64,000 bases of DNA from Kitasatospora terrestris. GTDB taxonomy: Bacteria; Actinomycetota; Actinomycetes; Streptomycetales; Streptomycetaceae. The position numbers and the translations under genes were made by a program. The stretch covers positions 5,766,001 to 5,830,000 of the forward strand of contig NZ_BAABIS010000001.1 in NCBI RefSeq assembly GCF_039542905.1. The letters are read 5' to 3'. Shown here in pieces: positions 46,400-55,055 of the stretch (position 1 is its first letter; every line of letters starts with the position of its first letter). The notes below the pieces were generated by a model that saw nothing but the letters and a program-made list of their open reading frames with translations, searched no databases and was not told the DNA's origin.

Positions 46400-48034
46400 A
46401 TGCCCGGACGCAGCCGTTTCACTCCTGACCACCCGTCCTCCGAGGACGGCGGCGAGCCGCGCGAGGGCCTGCTGCCCGCCGACTTCGACCTGGCCGACCT
46501 GTACGGCGCGCAGAACGGCGGCGACGAGGAGCTGGACGACGTCGCGGTCCTGGTCCCGCCGATCTCCCTGCCGCCGGAGGAGGAGCTGGTCGCCGCCGCG
46601 CTGGCCGTGCCGCTGATCGACCGGGTCGTCCGGCTGGCCCGCTGGACGGCCCCGCACCGCTCGGTGGACGAGCACGGCGACCTGACCGGCGACGACCGGG
46701 AGGCGGCGGCCCGGCTGCTCGGCCTGGCGCCCGAGGAGGGGCCGGTCGACGGGGACGCGGTGGTGGAGGCGCTGCGGGCGTGGGCGCTCGCCTGCGACCT
46801 GGACCTGGTGGAGACCGGGACGACGGCGGAGGGCACGCACGTCGCCATCCCCGGCCCCGACCTGGAAGCGGTCGAGCAGCGCGACCCGGAGACGGTGCTG
46901 GAGCTGTGGCTGGAGGCCGCGAGCCTGGTCCGCGAGCTGGCCGCGGAGGCCGACTCGGTCGACCCGGACGGCGACGCCGGCCGGGAGGACGCCGACGAGG
47001 ACGGCCTCGCCGACGTCGAGGACGCCCGGGACTCCGCGGCGGAGCTGCTCGACGAGGCCCTGCAGGTGCTGTACGAGACCACGGCGTTCGCCGAGCCGGG
47101 CGCCGAGACGGTGCCGCTCGGGGTGCTGGCGGCGCTGCTGGTCGTCCCCGACGGCGAGGAGCCGGACGAGGGGATGCTCGGCGACATCACGGACGTGATG
47201 GTGGCGCTCGACCCGATGCTCGGCGACCTGGCCGAGCTGGGGCTGCTGGAGCACCGGCCGATCGACCCGGACCTGTTCGAGGAGGAGGACGCGCAGGACG
47301 GGGGCGCGCCCGCCGAGGAGGAGGAGCGGGACGAGCCGCTGACCGACGAGGACGCCGCCCGGTTCGGCACGGCGCGGCTGACCCCGCTCGGGCAGTACGC
47401 GATCCGTCAGTGGCTGCTGGAGGAGGGCTACGACGCGCCGCTGATCGGCGACCTGGCCGAGGGCGACGGCGCGGCGCTGCTGCAGGGCCTGCTGGACAGC
47501 CCGAACACGATGCCGGAGCGGGAGGTGCAGCTCTGGCTGGCCCGGCGGGAGCCGACCGCCGGCGTGCGCGAGCTGCTGGCCGCCGCCCGGGGGCGGGACG
47601 CGGGCGGCCCGGTCCGGCGCTACCTGGTGGCGAGCGTGCTGACGGACATCGGCGACCCGGCGGTGGACGCCGCCCGCGAGGTGGTGGACGACCCGGAGCT
47701 CGGCGGCCTGGCCCGGGAGTGGCTGCGCGAGCACGGCGTCGAGGTCGACGCGCCGGAGCGGCCGGTGGCGCTGTGGCGGATGGTCGACTCGTTCGCGGCG
47801 GTGATGCTGGCCGGCGGCGGCGGCGGCGACGCGGCGCGCCTGCGCCGGCTGGTGGCGGAGCTGCCGGTGACGGACAACCCGGCCAGCTACTTCGGCGAGC
47901 TGTGGCGGGTGCCGCACCCGTACACGGCGGACGTGCTGGAGACGGTCGGCGAGCTGCACATCGACCGGACGGTGGCGAAGGAGGCCCGGAAGGCCGCCTT
48001 CAAGGCCAGGAGCCGGCAGGGGACGGACCAGTAG
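46400..48034 (+). CDS. Large acidic hypothetical protein
   Basis: A 544-residue soluble protein with many Asp/Glu and Ala-Leu-rich helices and no signal or membrane segment. A patch RFGTARLTPLGQYAIRQWLLEEGY has a winged-helix-like look, and the C-terminal half (VRRYLVASVLTDIGDPAVDAAREVVDDPELGGLAREWLREHG) looks like HEAT-type alpha repeats. I do not recognise a family. ATG 46400 has GGGAGAG upstream; an alternative start at 46292 would add 36 residues. GC3 bias supports it as a real gene. Confidence 0.75.
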   Translation: MPGRSRFTPDHPSSEDGGEPREGLLPADFDLADLYGAQNGGDEELDDVAVLVPPISLPPEEELVAAALAVPLIDRVVRLARWTAPHRSVDEHGDLTGDDREAAARLLGLAPEEGPVDGDAVVEALRAWALACDLDLVETGTTAEGTHVAIPGPDLEAVEQRDPETVLELWLEAASLVRELAAEADSVDPDGDAGREDADEDGLADVEDARDSAAELLDEALQVLYETTAFAEPGAETVPLGVLAALLVVPDGEEPDEGMLGDITDVMVALDPMLGDLAELGLLEHRPIDPDLFEEEDAQDGGAPAEEEERDEPLTDEDAARFGTARLTPLGQYAIRQWLLEEGYDAPLIGDLAEGDGAALLQGLLDSPNTMPEREVQLWLARREPTAGVRELLAAARGRDAGGPVRRYLVASVLTDIGDPAVDAAREVVDDPELGGLAREWLREHGVEVDAPERPVALWRMVDSFAAVMLAGGGGGDAARLRRLVAELPVTDNPASYFGELWRVPHPYTADVLETVGELHIDRTVAKEARKAAFKARSRQGTDQ

Positions 48035-48061
48035 GAGCGGAGCGCCCCCCGCGGGCGCCCG

Positions 48062-48508
48062 TCAGGGCAGGTCGAGCTGGCCCGAGGCGGTGAAAGGGAA
48101 GAACGGGTTGTGGGCCAGCTCCCACAGGTGGCCGTCCGGGTCCTCGAAGTAGCCGGAGTAGCCGCCCCAGCTGGTGGGCTTGGGCGGCTTGACCACGGTG
48201 GCGCCGGCGTCGACGGCGACGCCGAGGGCGGTGTCGACGGCCGCCGGGGACTCCAGGTTGACGGCGAGGGTGACGCCCCGGAAGGTCGGCTCGCCCTCGT
48301 CGGCGGGGACACCGGCGTCGGCCGCCAGCTCCTCGGTGGGGAAGAGGCCGAGCACGGAGTCCGCGGTGCGGAACCAGACGATCTCCGGGCTGGAGGCGGA
48401 GGAGCGCTGCCAGCCGAGCGCCTCGTAGAAGGCGGAGCTGCGCGCGAGGTCGGCCACCCCGAGGGTGACGATGCTGATGCGTGCGGGGAAGCCCGCGGTC
48501 TCGGTCAT
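48062..48508 (-). CDS. VOC (glyoxalase/bleomycin resistance-like) family protein
   Basis: A 148-residue VOC protein with two beta-alpha-beta-beta-beta units. It begins RISIVTLGVADLARSSAFYEALGW and ends GYFEDPDGHLWELAHNPFF, the typical C-terminal metal-edge strand. Substrate unknown. On the minus strand, TACGCT lies 7 nt upstream of the ATG, preceded at a 6-nt spacing by CTGTCACCGCC, a weaker RecA-NDp-like box. Confidence 0.92.
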   Translation of the reverse strand: MTETAGFPARISIVTLGVADLARSSAFYEALGWQRSSASSPEIVWFRTADSVLGLFPTEELAADAGVPADEGEPTFRGVTLAVNLESPAAVDTALGVAVDAGATVVKPPKPTSWGGYSGYFEDPDGHLWELAHNPFFPFTASGQLDLP

Positions 48509-48515
48509 GCCGGCC

Positions 48516-48538
48516 AGCGTAGGCAAGGGCGGTGACAG
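48516..48538 (-). promoter_or_regulatory. Possible RecA-NDp-like promoter of the VOC gene
   Basis: Read on the minus strand: CTGTCACCGCC, 6 nt, TACGCT, then 7 nt to the ATG. The first block matches the consensus at 7 of 11 positions and resembles the uvrC promoter. Weaker than the uvrB and uvrC cases. Confidence 0.35.
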
Positions 48539-48715
48539 CCGCGCGGTGGCACGGCGGCGGGCGGGATCCGGCAACCGTACGGGGGAAGCTGATGGCCCAG
48601 CAGGTGCCGGGGCCGTATCGTGGGGCGGACGCGGTGCGGGTGGTGGTGGCGGAGGGGCCGGCCAGCCGGGCCGGGAGGACCACAGCGAGGCGAGTACCCG
48701 GGGGTGCGGCGAGGA

Positions 48716-49876
48716 ATGACGAGGCAGCGCACGAGCAGGCCCCAGGACCCCGAGGACTACTACGCCGACCACGAGGCGCACCACCGCGAGGTGTTGGCGG
48801 ACGCGGGCTTCCCGGTGTTCGCGGTCGACGCCGGCGTGCCGGGCGCCCCCGGGGGCGTGGGCCACGCGGTGGGGGCGCACGACGGCTGGAGCGCACCGAT
48901 CGGTGTGGAGCCGGTGGACGCGCTCGCCGAGTACGAGGTGTTCAACGGCGAGCTCGGCTGGGTGGAGGTCCGCTCGGGCGACTGGAGCTCGGTCGACGGC
49001 CCGTACGTGACGGTGCGCACCTACCGGCCCGGCGCCGAGCGCGGCGGCCCGCTGCCCGAGCTGGAGGAAGTGGTCGAGGACGAGCGCGACCGGGTCTACG
49101 AGCAGCTCGACATCGACGAGGGCGACGGCCCCGGCCGGGTGCGCGCGCTGCGCGAGTGGATCACGGTGGACGGCGAGCCGCGGGCGGTGCAGATCCACGA
49201 GGACCGGCGGGCGGACGGCCCGGCCGGCGCGGTGTGGGCCGGGCGGCTGCGGGTGGACGGCATCACGGTGACGGTGACCGGCCGGGGCGTCGACCCCGGC
49301 GGGGTCGAGCTGCGCCGGGTCGACGACTTCGAGCGCTACATCACCGGCCGCACCGCGCTGCTGCGCCAGCTCTCGCTGCGCCAGCGCTCCCGGAACGTCC
49401 CGATCGAGGAGCGGGTGCTGCCGCCGGTCACCGGCCTGGAGGCGCACCGCGAGGTGGTCGAGCACAGCGTGGCCGAGGCGGTGGCGATGGAGACCCAGCT
49501 GCGGGTCGGCCGGGCGCAGCGGCTGCCGCGGCGGCTGCGCGGGGAGGCGAAGGCGCTGCGCTGGGAGGCGGCGGTGCGCCAGCAGATGCGGCTGGCCTCG
49601 GAGGACCGCGACGAGGCGACCGAGGCGGTCGCCGCCATGGTCAACCACCTGACCCGGCTGGCCCAGCACACCGAGTGGCTGATCGGCACGCCCGAGGGGC
49701 TGGCGGCCGTGGAGGAGGTCGTGCGCTACACCGTGTTCGCCAGCGAGGTGCCGAGCCTGCCGGCGCAGCGCGCCTGGGAGCGGATGTGGTCCGGCGGCGA
49801 CCAGCTGTCCGGCGGCGGCGAGGACGCCTGGCTGACGGCCTGGGAGCAGTGGCGGATCGAGCGCACCCAGCACTGA
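48716..49876 (+). CDS. Hypothetical protein, 386 residues
   Basis: A soluble protein. The N-terminus is DPEDYYADHEAHHREVLADAGFPVFAVDAG. The middle is strand-rich, and the C-terminal half is long and helical, with many Arg/Glu (LRQLSLRQRSRNVPIEERVLP; LRGEAKALRWEAAVRQQMRLASEDRDEA), possibly a coiled coil. I do not recognise a family. The start is uncertain: ATG 48716 has GAGGA abutting it, and GTG 48704 with GCGAGGCGAG about 10 nt upstream is equally plausible. Confidence 0.72.
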   Translation: MTRQRTSRPQDPEDYYADHEAHHREVLADAGFPVFAVDAGVPGAPGGVGHAVGAHDGWSAPIGVEPVDALAEYEVFNGELGWVEVRSGDWSSVDGPYVTVRTYRPGAERGGPLPELEEVVEDERDRVYEQLDIDEGDGPGRVRALREWITVDGEPRAVQIHEDRRADGPAGAVWAGRLRVDGITVTVTGRGVDPGGVELRRVDDFERYITGRTALLRQLSLRQRSRNVPIEERVLPPVTGLEAHREVVEHSVAEAVAMETQLRVGRAQRLPRRLRGEAKALRWEAAVRQQMRLASEDRDEATEAVAAMVNHLTRLAQHTEWLIGTPEGLAAVEEVVRYTVFASEVPSLPAQRAWERMWSGGDQLSGGGEDAWLTAWEQWRIERTQH

Positions 49877-49955
49877 GCGGGCAGGCGAAGGGCTCGCCAC
49901 GGGCGGGAACGGCCGGGGCAATACGGTCGGGCAATCGGCACGCTGACGACGTGTC

Positions 49956-49977
49956 GGCTTCACGCGCGGTTCACCCG
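49956..49977 (+). promoter_or_regulatory. PHO-box-like direct repeat upstream of phoX
   Basis: Two 11-nt direct repeat units, GGCTTCACGCG and CGGTTCACCCG, lie back to back 53 nt before the start codon. They match the PhoP-binding unit of streptomycetes (core GTTCACC). Control by PhoR-PhoP under phosphate starvation is inferred. Confidence 0.65.
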
Positions 49978-50030
49978 GCACGCGGAGTCTGGCCGCCACC
50001 TGCATCCCCTCTTCCCAGGAGCGACCCGTC

Positions 50031-51479
50031 ATGGAGCTGTCCCGCCGGGACTTCGTCAACCGCTCGACCCTGCTCGGCGCCGGCGTGCTGATCGCCGGCA
50101 GCGCCGAGGTGCTGGCCACCGCGCCGGGCGCGATCGCCGCCCCGGCGGGCGGCGAGGCCGCGGCGGCCCAGGGCGCGCCCACCGCGCTCGGCTACGGCCC
50201 GCTGGTCCCCGACCCGGACGGCATCCTGGCGCTGCCCGAGGGCTTCCGGTACGAGATCGTCACCTACTCCGGCCGCACCACCCTGGACACCGGCGAGTCC
50301 ACCCCCAGCAACCACGACGGCACCGCCGCGTTCAAGGGCCGCCACGGCGGCACCGTGCTGGTCAACAACCACGAGCTCAAGGGCCCGCGGGCCAACTGGA
50401 AGTACCCGGTGCCGCTGCTGGAGGGCCACGTCTACGACCCGGCCGCGGCCGGCGGCTGCACCGTCGTCGAGGTCCGCAAGGGCGGCAAGCAGGTCACCGA
50501 GTGGGTCGGCATCGCCGGCACCTCCACCAACTGCGCCGGCGGCGCCACCCCGTGGGGCACCTGGCTGTCCGGCGAGGAGACCGAGGACAAGGCCGGCCAG
50601 AACGGCATGACCAAGGACCACGGCTACGTCTTCGAGGTCGACCCGTACGACCGGGAGGCCAACCGCGACCCGAAGCCGATCAAGGCCTTCGGCCGGTACG
50701 CCCACGAGGCCGTCGTGGTCGACGAGCGCCGCGGCCACGTCTACCTCACCGAGGACGCGTCCAAGCCCAACGGCCTGCTGTTCCGCTGGACCCCGCCGGC
50801 CGGCTTCGAGCACGGCAAGGGCAAGCTGCGCACCCTCGCCGACGACGCCGGCGTGCTGGAGGCCTTCAAGGTCTTCGACAAGCAGGGCAAGCTCGTCGAC
50901 GACCTCTCCCGGGCCACCCGGCCGGGCACCGTCTACGGCGTGGACTGGGTCAAGGTGCCCGACCGCGACGCCCGCACCACCCCGGTCCGCAAGCAGTTCA
51001 AGGACGGCGAGATCACCCGGGCCCGCAAGCTGGAGGGCATGTGGTGGGGCGACGAGGGCGTGTACTTCGTCTCCTCCTACGCCCGCGAGGAGTCGCCGCT
51101 GCAGCACGACGGGCAGGTGTGGTTCTACAGCCCGGCGCGGCGCACCCTGACGCTCAAGGTGATCCTCGGCGTCAACCCCGACGTGTGGGCCGACCGCGGC
51201 AACTTCGACGGCCCGGACAACATCACCGTCTCCCCGCACGGCGGCCTGATCATCGCCGAGGACGGCGAGGGCCAGCAGCACCTGTTCGGCACCACCGAGG
51301 ACGGCCGGACCTACGCGCTGGCCCGCAACGAGCTCAACCTGGGCACCGCGGACACGCCGGAGTTCAGCGAGTTCACCGGCGTGACCTTCTCGCACGACGG
51401 GCACACCCTGTTCGCCAACATCCAGGACCCGGGCATCATGCTGGCGATCACCGGCCCCTGGCACCGCTGCGGCCGCTGA
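50031..51479 (+). CDS. phoX: PhoX-family alkaline phosphatase (DUF839), Tat-exported
   Basis: A 482-residue secreted protein. The N-terminus has the twin-arginine motif SRRDFVN followed by a hydrophobic stretch and an Ala-rich cleavage region. The mature part matches PhoX: VNNHELKGPRA, GGCTVVEV, SGTSTNCAGGATPWGTWLSGEE-type region (the family active-site Cys/Trp/Glu area), and PDNITVSPHGGLIIAEDGEG. PhoX enzymes are Ca2+/Fe3+ phosphatases that release phosphate from organic esters. The ATG has AGGAG upstream, and a PHO-box-like repeat lies before it. Confidence 0.93.
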   Translation: MELSRRDFVNRSTLLGAGVLIAGSAEVLATAPGAIAAPAGGEAAAAQGAPTALGYGPLVPDPDGILALPEGFRYEIVTYSGRTTLDTGESTPSNHDGTAAFKGRHGGTVLVNNHELKGPRANWKYPVPLLEGHVYDPAAAGGCTVVEVRKGGKQVTEWVGIAGTSTNCAGGATPWGTWLSGEETEDKAGQNGMTKDHGYVFEVDPYDREANRDPKPIKAFGRYAHEAVVVDERRGHVYLTEDASKPNGLLFRWTPPAGFEHGKGKLRTLADDAGVLEAFKVFDKQGKLVDDLSRATRPGTVYGVDWVKVPDRDARTTPVRKQFKDGEITRARKLEGMWWGDEGVYFVSSYAREESPLQHDGQVWFYSPARRTLTLKVILGVNPDVWADRGNFDGPDNITVSPHGGLIIAEDGEGQQHLFGTTEDGRTYALARNELNLGTADTPEFSEFTGVTFSHDGHTLFANIQDPGIMLAITGPWHRCGR

Positions 51480-51486
51480 CGGCCCG

Positions 51487-53100
51487 CTACTCGGCCAGGC
51501 GCAGCTGCAGCATGGCCAGGAGCCGTTGCTGCGGCTGCGCCAGGTCGATGCCGGTGAGCTGCTCGGCGCGGCGGACCCGGTAGCGCAGGGTGTTCGGGTG
51601 GATGTGGAGGGCGTCCGCGGCCACCCGGACCTCGCCGAGCGCGTCGAGCCAGGCCAGCACCGACTCGGCGAGCCGGGTGCCGTGCCGCCGGTCGTACTCG
51701 GCGAGCGCCGACAGCCGCGGGTCGCGCAGCTCCGACCGCTCCTGGAGCAGCGCCAGCACCTCGCTGACCAGGACCTCGGCCTGCACGTCGATCAGCGCGG
51801 CGACGTCCGGCACCACCCCGCCGCGGCCCATCGCGTCGAGGATCCGGTCGGCCTGCGCCCGGGAGGACCGGACCTCGGCCAGGCCCTCGACGGTCGAGCC
51901 GATCGCCGCCCGCAGCGGCACGCCCAGGTGCTCGCGGGCCGCCTCCACCACCTCCTGCGCCCAGCTGCGCAGGGTGGCGACCGGCAGGCCGGGCGGCAGC
52001 TCGGGCAGCAGCACGTACACCCGGTTCTCGATCGGGGCGAGCAGCGCGCCGCGGTGCCGGGCGGCGGTGTGCACCGAGATCAGGCCGGTCACCTCGGCGC
52101 GGGTCAGTTCGAGGTCGGAGCCCGCCTCGCCGGCGCCGGTGGTGTACGCCAGGACGGTGGCGGGCCGGCGCAGGTCCAGGCCGAGGTGGGTGGCCAGCGA
52201 CTGCGGGCCGGTGGAGCCCTCCAGCAGGCCGGTGAGCAGCGTCCGGGTCAGCCGGACGTCCGCGGACAGCTCGCGGCGGCGGCGGATCAGCTGCGCCGCG
52301 GCCACCCGGGCGGCGCCGACCAGGGCCTGCTCGGCGAGCGGGGCGAACGGCTGCGAGCCCTCCTGCACCCAGATCGCACCGAGCGGCTGGGCGCCGGCCC
52401 GGATGCCGATCGCCAGCCGGCGGCGGATCCCCAGCTCGGGGTGGGCGTCGATCTCGATCACGCCGTCCGAGCTGCGCAGGTGCTGGAAGACGCCCCACTC
52501 GCGGAGCTTGGCCAGGTACGGCTCCGGGCCCTGCCAGCCGAGGATGGACTGCCGGCGCAGCTCGTCCACCTCGTCGGAGCCGGAGGAGCGGGAGTAGGCG
52601 AGGACCCGGCTGGAGGCGTCCTCGATGGAGACGATGCCGCCGGTGAGCACGGCGACGGTCTGGGTCAGCGAGAAGAGGTCGCCCGCGTTGAAGTCCGGGG
52701 CGTCCGGGGTGTCCGGCCCGGCGATGATGGTGCGGGCCAGCAGGTCGAGGTGCTCCCAGCGGGTCTCCCGGCGGACCGAGAGCAGCGCCACCCCCGCCTC
52801 GGTGGCGGCCTCGCGCAGCGCGTCCGCCTGGCCGGGGGAGTCGAGCTTCACGGCGACGGCGGCGGCGCGGGCCCGGCCGGCGGCCCGCAGGGCGGGGAGC
52901 GCGGCGCGGCCGCGGGCGCCGATCGCGAGGACCAGCTCGCCGGGGGCGGCGGCCGGCGGGTCCTCCGGGTCGAGGATCGCCACGTCCCGGACCGGCACGT
53001 CCAGCCCGGCGGGGGCCGCCTGCAGCTCCACCAGGGGCTCGCCGAGCGACATCAGCAGCTGGCGCAGCGGGATGCCGGTGGCGGTCGGGGCGGCGCGCAT
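51487..53100 (-). CDS. PucR-family transcriptional regulator
   Basis: A 537-residue regulator. The N-terminal half is a PucR/GGDEF-like sensor region. The C-terminus has the PucR HTH_30 domain: LAEYDRRHGTRLAESVLAWLDALGEVRVAADALHIHPNTLRYRVRRAEQLTGIDL. It is divergent from pruA-putA. PucR proteins adjacent to proline catabolic genes usually act as proline-responsive activators, so that role is inferred. ATG 53100 is preferred because GGAGG lies 12 nt upstream; GTG 53112 overlaps that site. Confidence 0.92.
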   Translation of the reverse strand: MRAAPTATGIPLRQLLMSLGEPLVELQAAPAGLDVPVRDVAILDPEDPPAAAPGELVLAIGARGRAALPALRAAGRARAAAVAVKLDSPGQADALREAATEAGVALLSVRRETRWEHLDLLARTIIAGPDTPDAPDFNAGDLFSLTQTVAVLTGGIVSIEDASSRVLAYSRSSGSDEVDELRRQSILGWQGPEPYLAKLREWGVFQHLRSSDGVIEIDAHPELGIRRRLAIGIRAGAQPLGAIWVQEGSQPFAPLAEQALVGAARVAAAQLIRRRRELSADVRLTRTLLTGLLEGSTGPQSLATHLGLDLRRPATVLAYTTGAGEAGSDLELTRAEVTGLISVHTAARHRGALLAPIENRVYVLLPELPPGLPVATLRSWAQEVVEAAREHLGVPLRAAIGSTVEGLAEVRSSRAQADRILDAMGRGGVVPDVAALIDVQAEVLVSEVLALLQERSELRDPRLSALAEYDRRHGTRLAESVLAWLDALGEVRVAADALHIHPNTLRYRVRRAEQLTGIDLAQPQQRLLAMLQLRLAE

Positions 53101-53344
53101 CGGCCGGGTCACCTCCGTCCGGGCGGCTTCATCCGGGCGGACAAGCCCGTGGGGCCGAGTTTAGCCGTGCGGACAGCACCCGCCGCCGTGACCGACCCGT
53201 GATCCCTTCGTCCGGACCGACAACGGTATTCGGGGGACTTTGGCGGCGCGGCCAACAAGGCGGCCGGGCCTTGGGGAATAGCGTTTCTCCATGGCCGGCG
53301 TGCGACCCTCGCCGACCCCCATGACGAGAAGGAGAGCGTGCGCC
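53101..53344. promoter_or_regulatory. Divergent pucR-pruA control region
   Basis: A 244-nt gap carrying both start sites. At 53240-53255 TTGGC-N6-GCCAA is an inverted repeat that could bind the PucR regulator. AAGGAGAG at about 53329 is the pruA Shine-Dalgarno. No strong -35/-10 pair was found. Confidence 0.4.
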
Positions 53345-54973
53345 ATGGATGCTGTGACCCAGGTCCCCGCGCCGGTGAACGAGCCGGTCCACAGCTACGC
53401 CCCCGGCAGCCCGGAACGGGCCCGGCTGGAGGCGAAGCTGAAGGAGCTGGGCGGCCAGGAGCCGATCCAGCTGACCATGACGATCAACGGAGAGCGCCGG
53501 ATGGGCGGCGGCTCCGAGATCCACGTCGTCCAGCCGCACAACCACGCGGCTCGGCTCGGCACGCTGCGCAACGCCACCCAGGACGACGCGCGCGACGCCA
53601 TCGACGCTGCCCTGGCCGCCGCCCCGGCCTGGCAGGCGCTCTCCTTCGACTCCCGCGCCGCGATCTTCCTGCGCGCCGCCGACCTGCTGGCCGGCCCCTG
53701 GCGCGAGACCCTGGCCGCCGCCACCATGCTCGGCCAGTCCAAGACCGCCCAGCAGGCCGAGATCGACACCCCCTGCGAGCTGGTCGACTTCCTGCGCTTC
53801 AACGTGCACTTCGCCCGGCAGATCATCGCCGAGCAGCCGATCTCCTCCGACGGCGTGTGGAACCGCAGCGACCACCGCCCGCTGGAGGGCTTCGTCTACG
53901 CGATCACCCCGTTCAACTTCACCGCCATCGCGGGCAACCTGCCCACCGCGCCCGCGCTGATGGGCAACGTGGTGATCTGGAAGCCGTCCCCCACCCAGCA
54001 GTACTCCGCGCACCTGCTGATGCAGCTGCTGGAGGCCGCCGGCCTGCCCAAGGGCGTCATCAACATGGTGACCGGCGACGGCCTGGCCGTCTCCGAGGTC
54101 GCCCTCAAGCACCCCGCGCTGGCCGGCATCCACTTCACCGGCTCCACCGCCACCTTCCAGCACCTGTGGCGCACCGTCGGCGAGAACATCGCCGGCTACC
54201 GCACCTACCCGCGGATCGTCGGCGAGACCGGCGGCAAGGACTTCCTGGTCGCCCACCCGTCCGCCGACAAGGCCGTGCTGAAGACCGCGATGACCCGCGG
54301 CGCCTTCGAGTTCCAGGGCCAGAAGTGCTCGGCGCTCTCCCGCGCCTACGTCCCGGCCTCGCTCTGGGCCGAGCTCAAGGACGACTTCCGCGACGAGGTC
54401 GAGTGGCTCACCATGGGCGACGTCAGCGACCTGGCCAACTTCATGGGCGCCGTCATCGACGAGCGGTCCTTCGCCAAGAACAAGGCCGCGATCGACCGCG
54501 CCAAGGCCGACCCGAAGGTCGAGATCCTGGCCGGCGGCAGCTACGACGACTCGGTCGGCTGGTTCGTCCGCCCGACCGTGCTGGTCTGCGAGGACCCGGC
54601 GAGCGAGTACTTCCGCGACGAGTACTTCGGCCCGATCCTCGCCGTGCACGTCTACCAGGACGACAAGTACGACGAGATGCTGGCGCAGATGGAGTCGGTC
54701 TCCTCCTACGGCCTGACCGGCTCGATCATCGCCCAGGACCGCGAGGCCGTGCAGCACGCCATGCACGTGCTGCGCAACGCCGCCGGCAACTTCTACATCA
54801 ACGACAAGCCGACCGGCGCCGTCGTCGGCCAGCAGCCCTTCGGCGGCGGCCGTGCCTCCGGCACCAACGACAAGGCCGGCGCCAAGCAGAACCTGATGCG
54901 CTGGACCTCCACCCGCTCCATCAAGGAGACGTTCGTCCCGCCGACGGACTACCGCTACCCGCACATGGGCTGA
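53345..54973 (+). CDS. pruA: L-glutamate gamma-semialdehyde (1-pyrroline-5-carboxylate) dehydrogenase
   Basis: A 542-residue aldehyde dehydrogenase of the RocA2/PruA type, the second step of proline catabolism to glutamate. It has ITPFNFTAIAGNLPTAPALMGN, WKPSPTQQYSA, IHFTGSTATFQHLW, the catalytic ETGGKD and GAFEFQGQKCSALSRAY Cys, and QPFGGGRASGTNDKAG. ATG 53345 begins the conserved N-terminus. It is followed by proline dehydrogenase. Confidence 0.96.
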   Translation: MDAVTQVPAPVNEPVHSYAPGSPERARLEAKLKELGGQEPIQLTMTINGERRMGGGSEIHVVQPHNHAARLGTLRNATQDDARDAIDAALAAAPAWQALSFDSRAAIFLRAADLLAGPWRETLAAATMLGQSKTAQQAEIDTPCELVDFLRFNVHFARQIIAEQPISSDGVWNRSDHRPLEGFVYAITPFNFTAIAGNLPTAPALMGNVVIWKPSPTQQYSAHLLMQLLEAAGLPKGVINMVTGDGLAVSEVALKHPALAGIHFTGSTATFQHLWRTVGENIAGYRTYPRIVGETGGKDFLVAHPSADKAVLKTAMTRGAFEFQGQKCSALSRAYVPASLWAELKDDFRDEVEWLTMGDVSDLANFMGAVIDERSFAKNKAAIDRAKADPKVEILAGGSYDDSVGWFVRPTVLVCEDPASEYFRDEYFGPILAVHVYQDDKYDEMLAQMESVSSYGLTGSIIAQDREAVQHAMHVLRNAAGNFYINDKPTGAVVGQQPFGGGRASGTNDKAGAKQNLMRWTSTRSIKETFVPPTDYRYPHMG

Positions 54974-54984
54974 CGCCTCCTCAC

Positions 54985-55019
54985 CGGGCGGCGGCGCGCC
55001 ACCCCCGCGCCGCCGCCCG
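54985..55019 (+). terminator. Hairpin between pruA and putA
   Basis: CGGGCGGCGGCGCG pairs perfectly with CGCGCCGCCGCCCG across a 7-nt loop, followed by TCTTCTCC. It may reduce read-through into putA. Confidence 0.75.
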
Positions 55020-55055
55020 TCTTCTCCCCCTGCTGAACCATCTCCAGGAGTCAAG

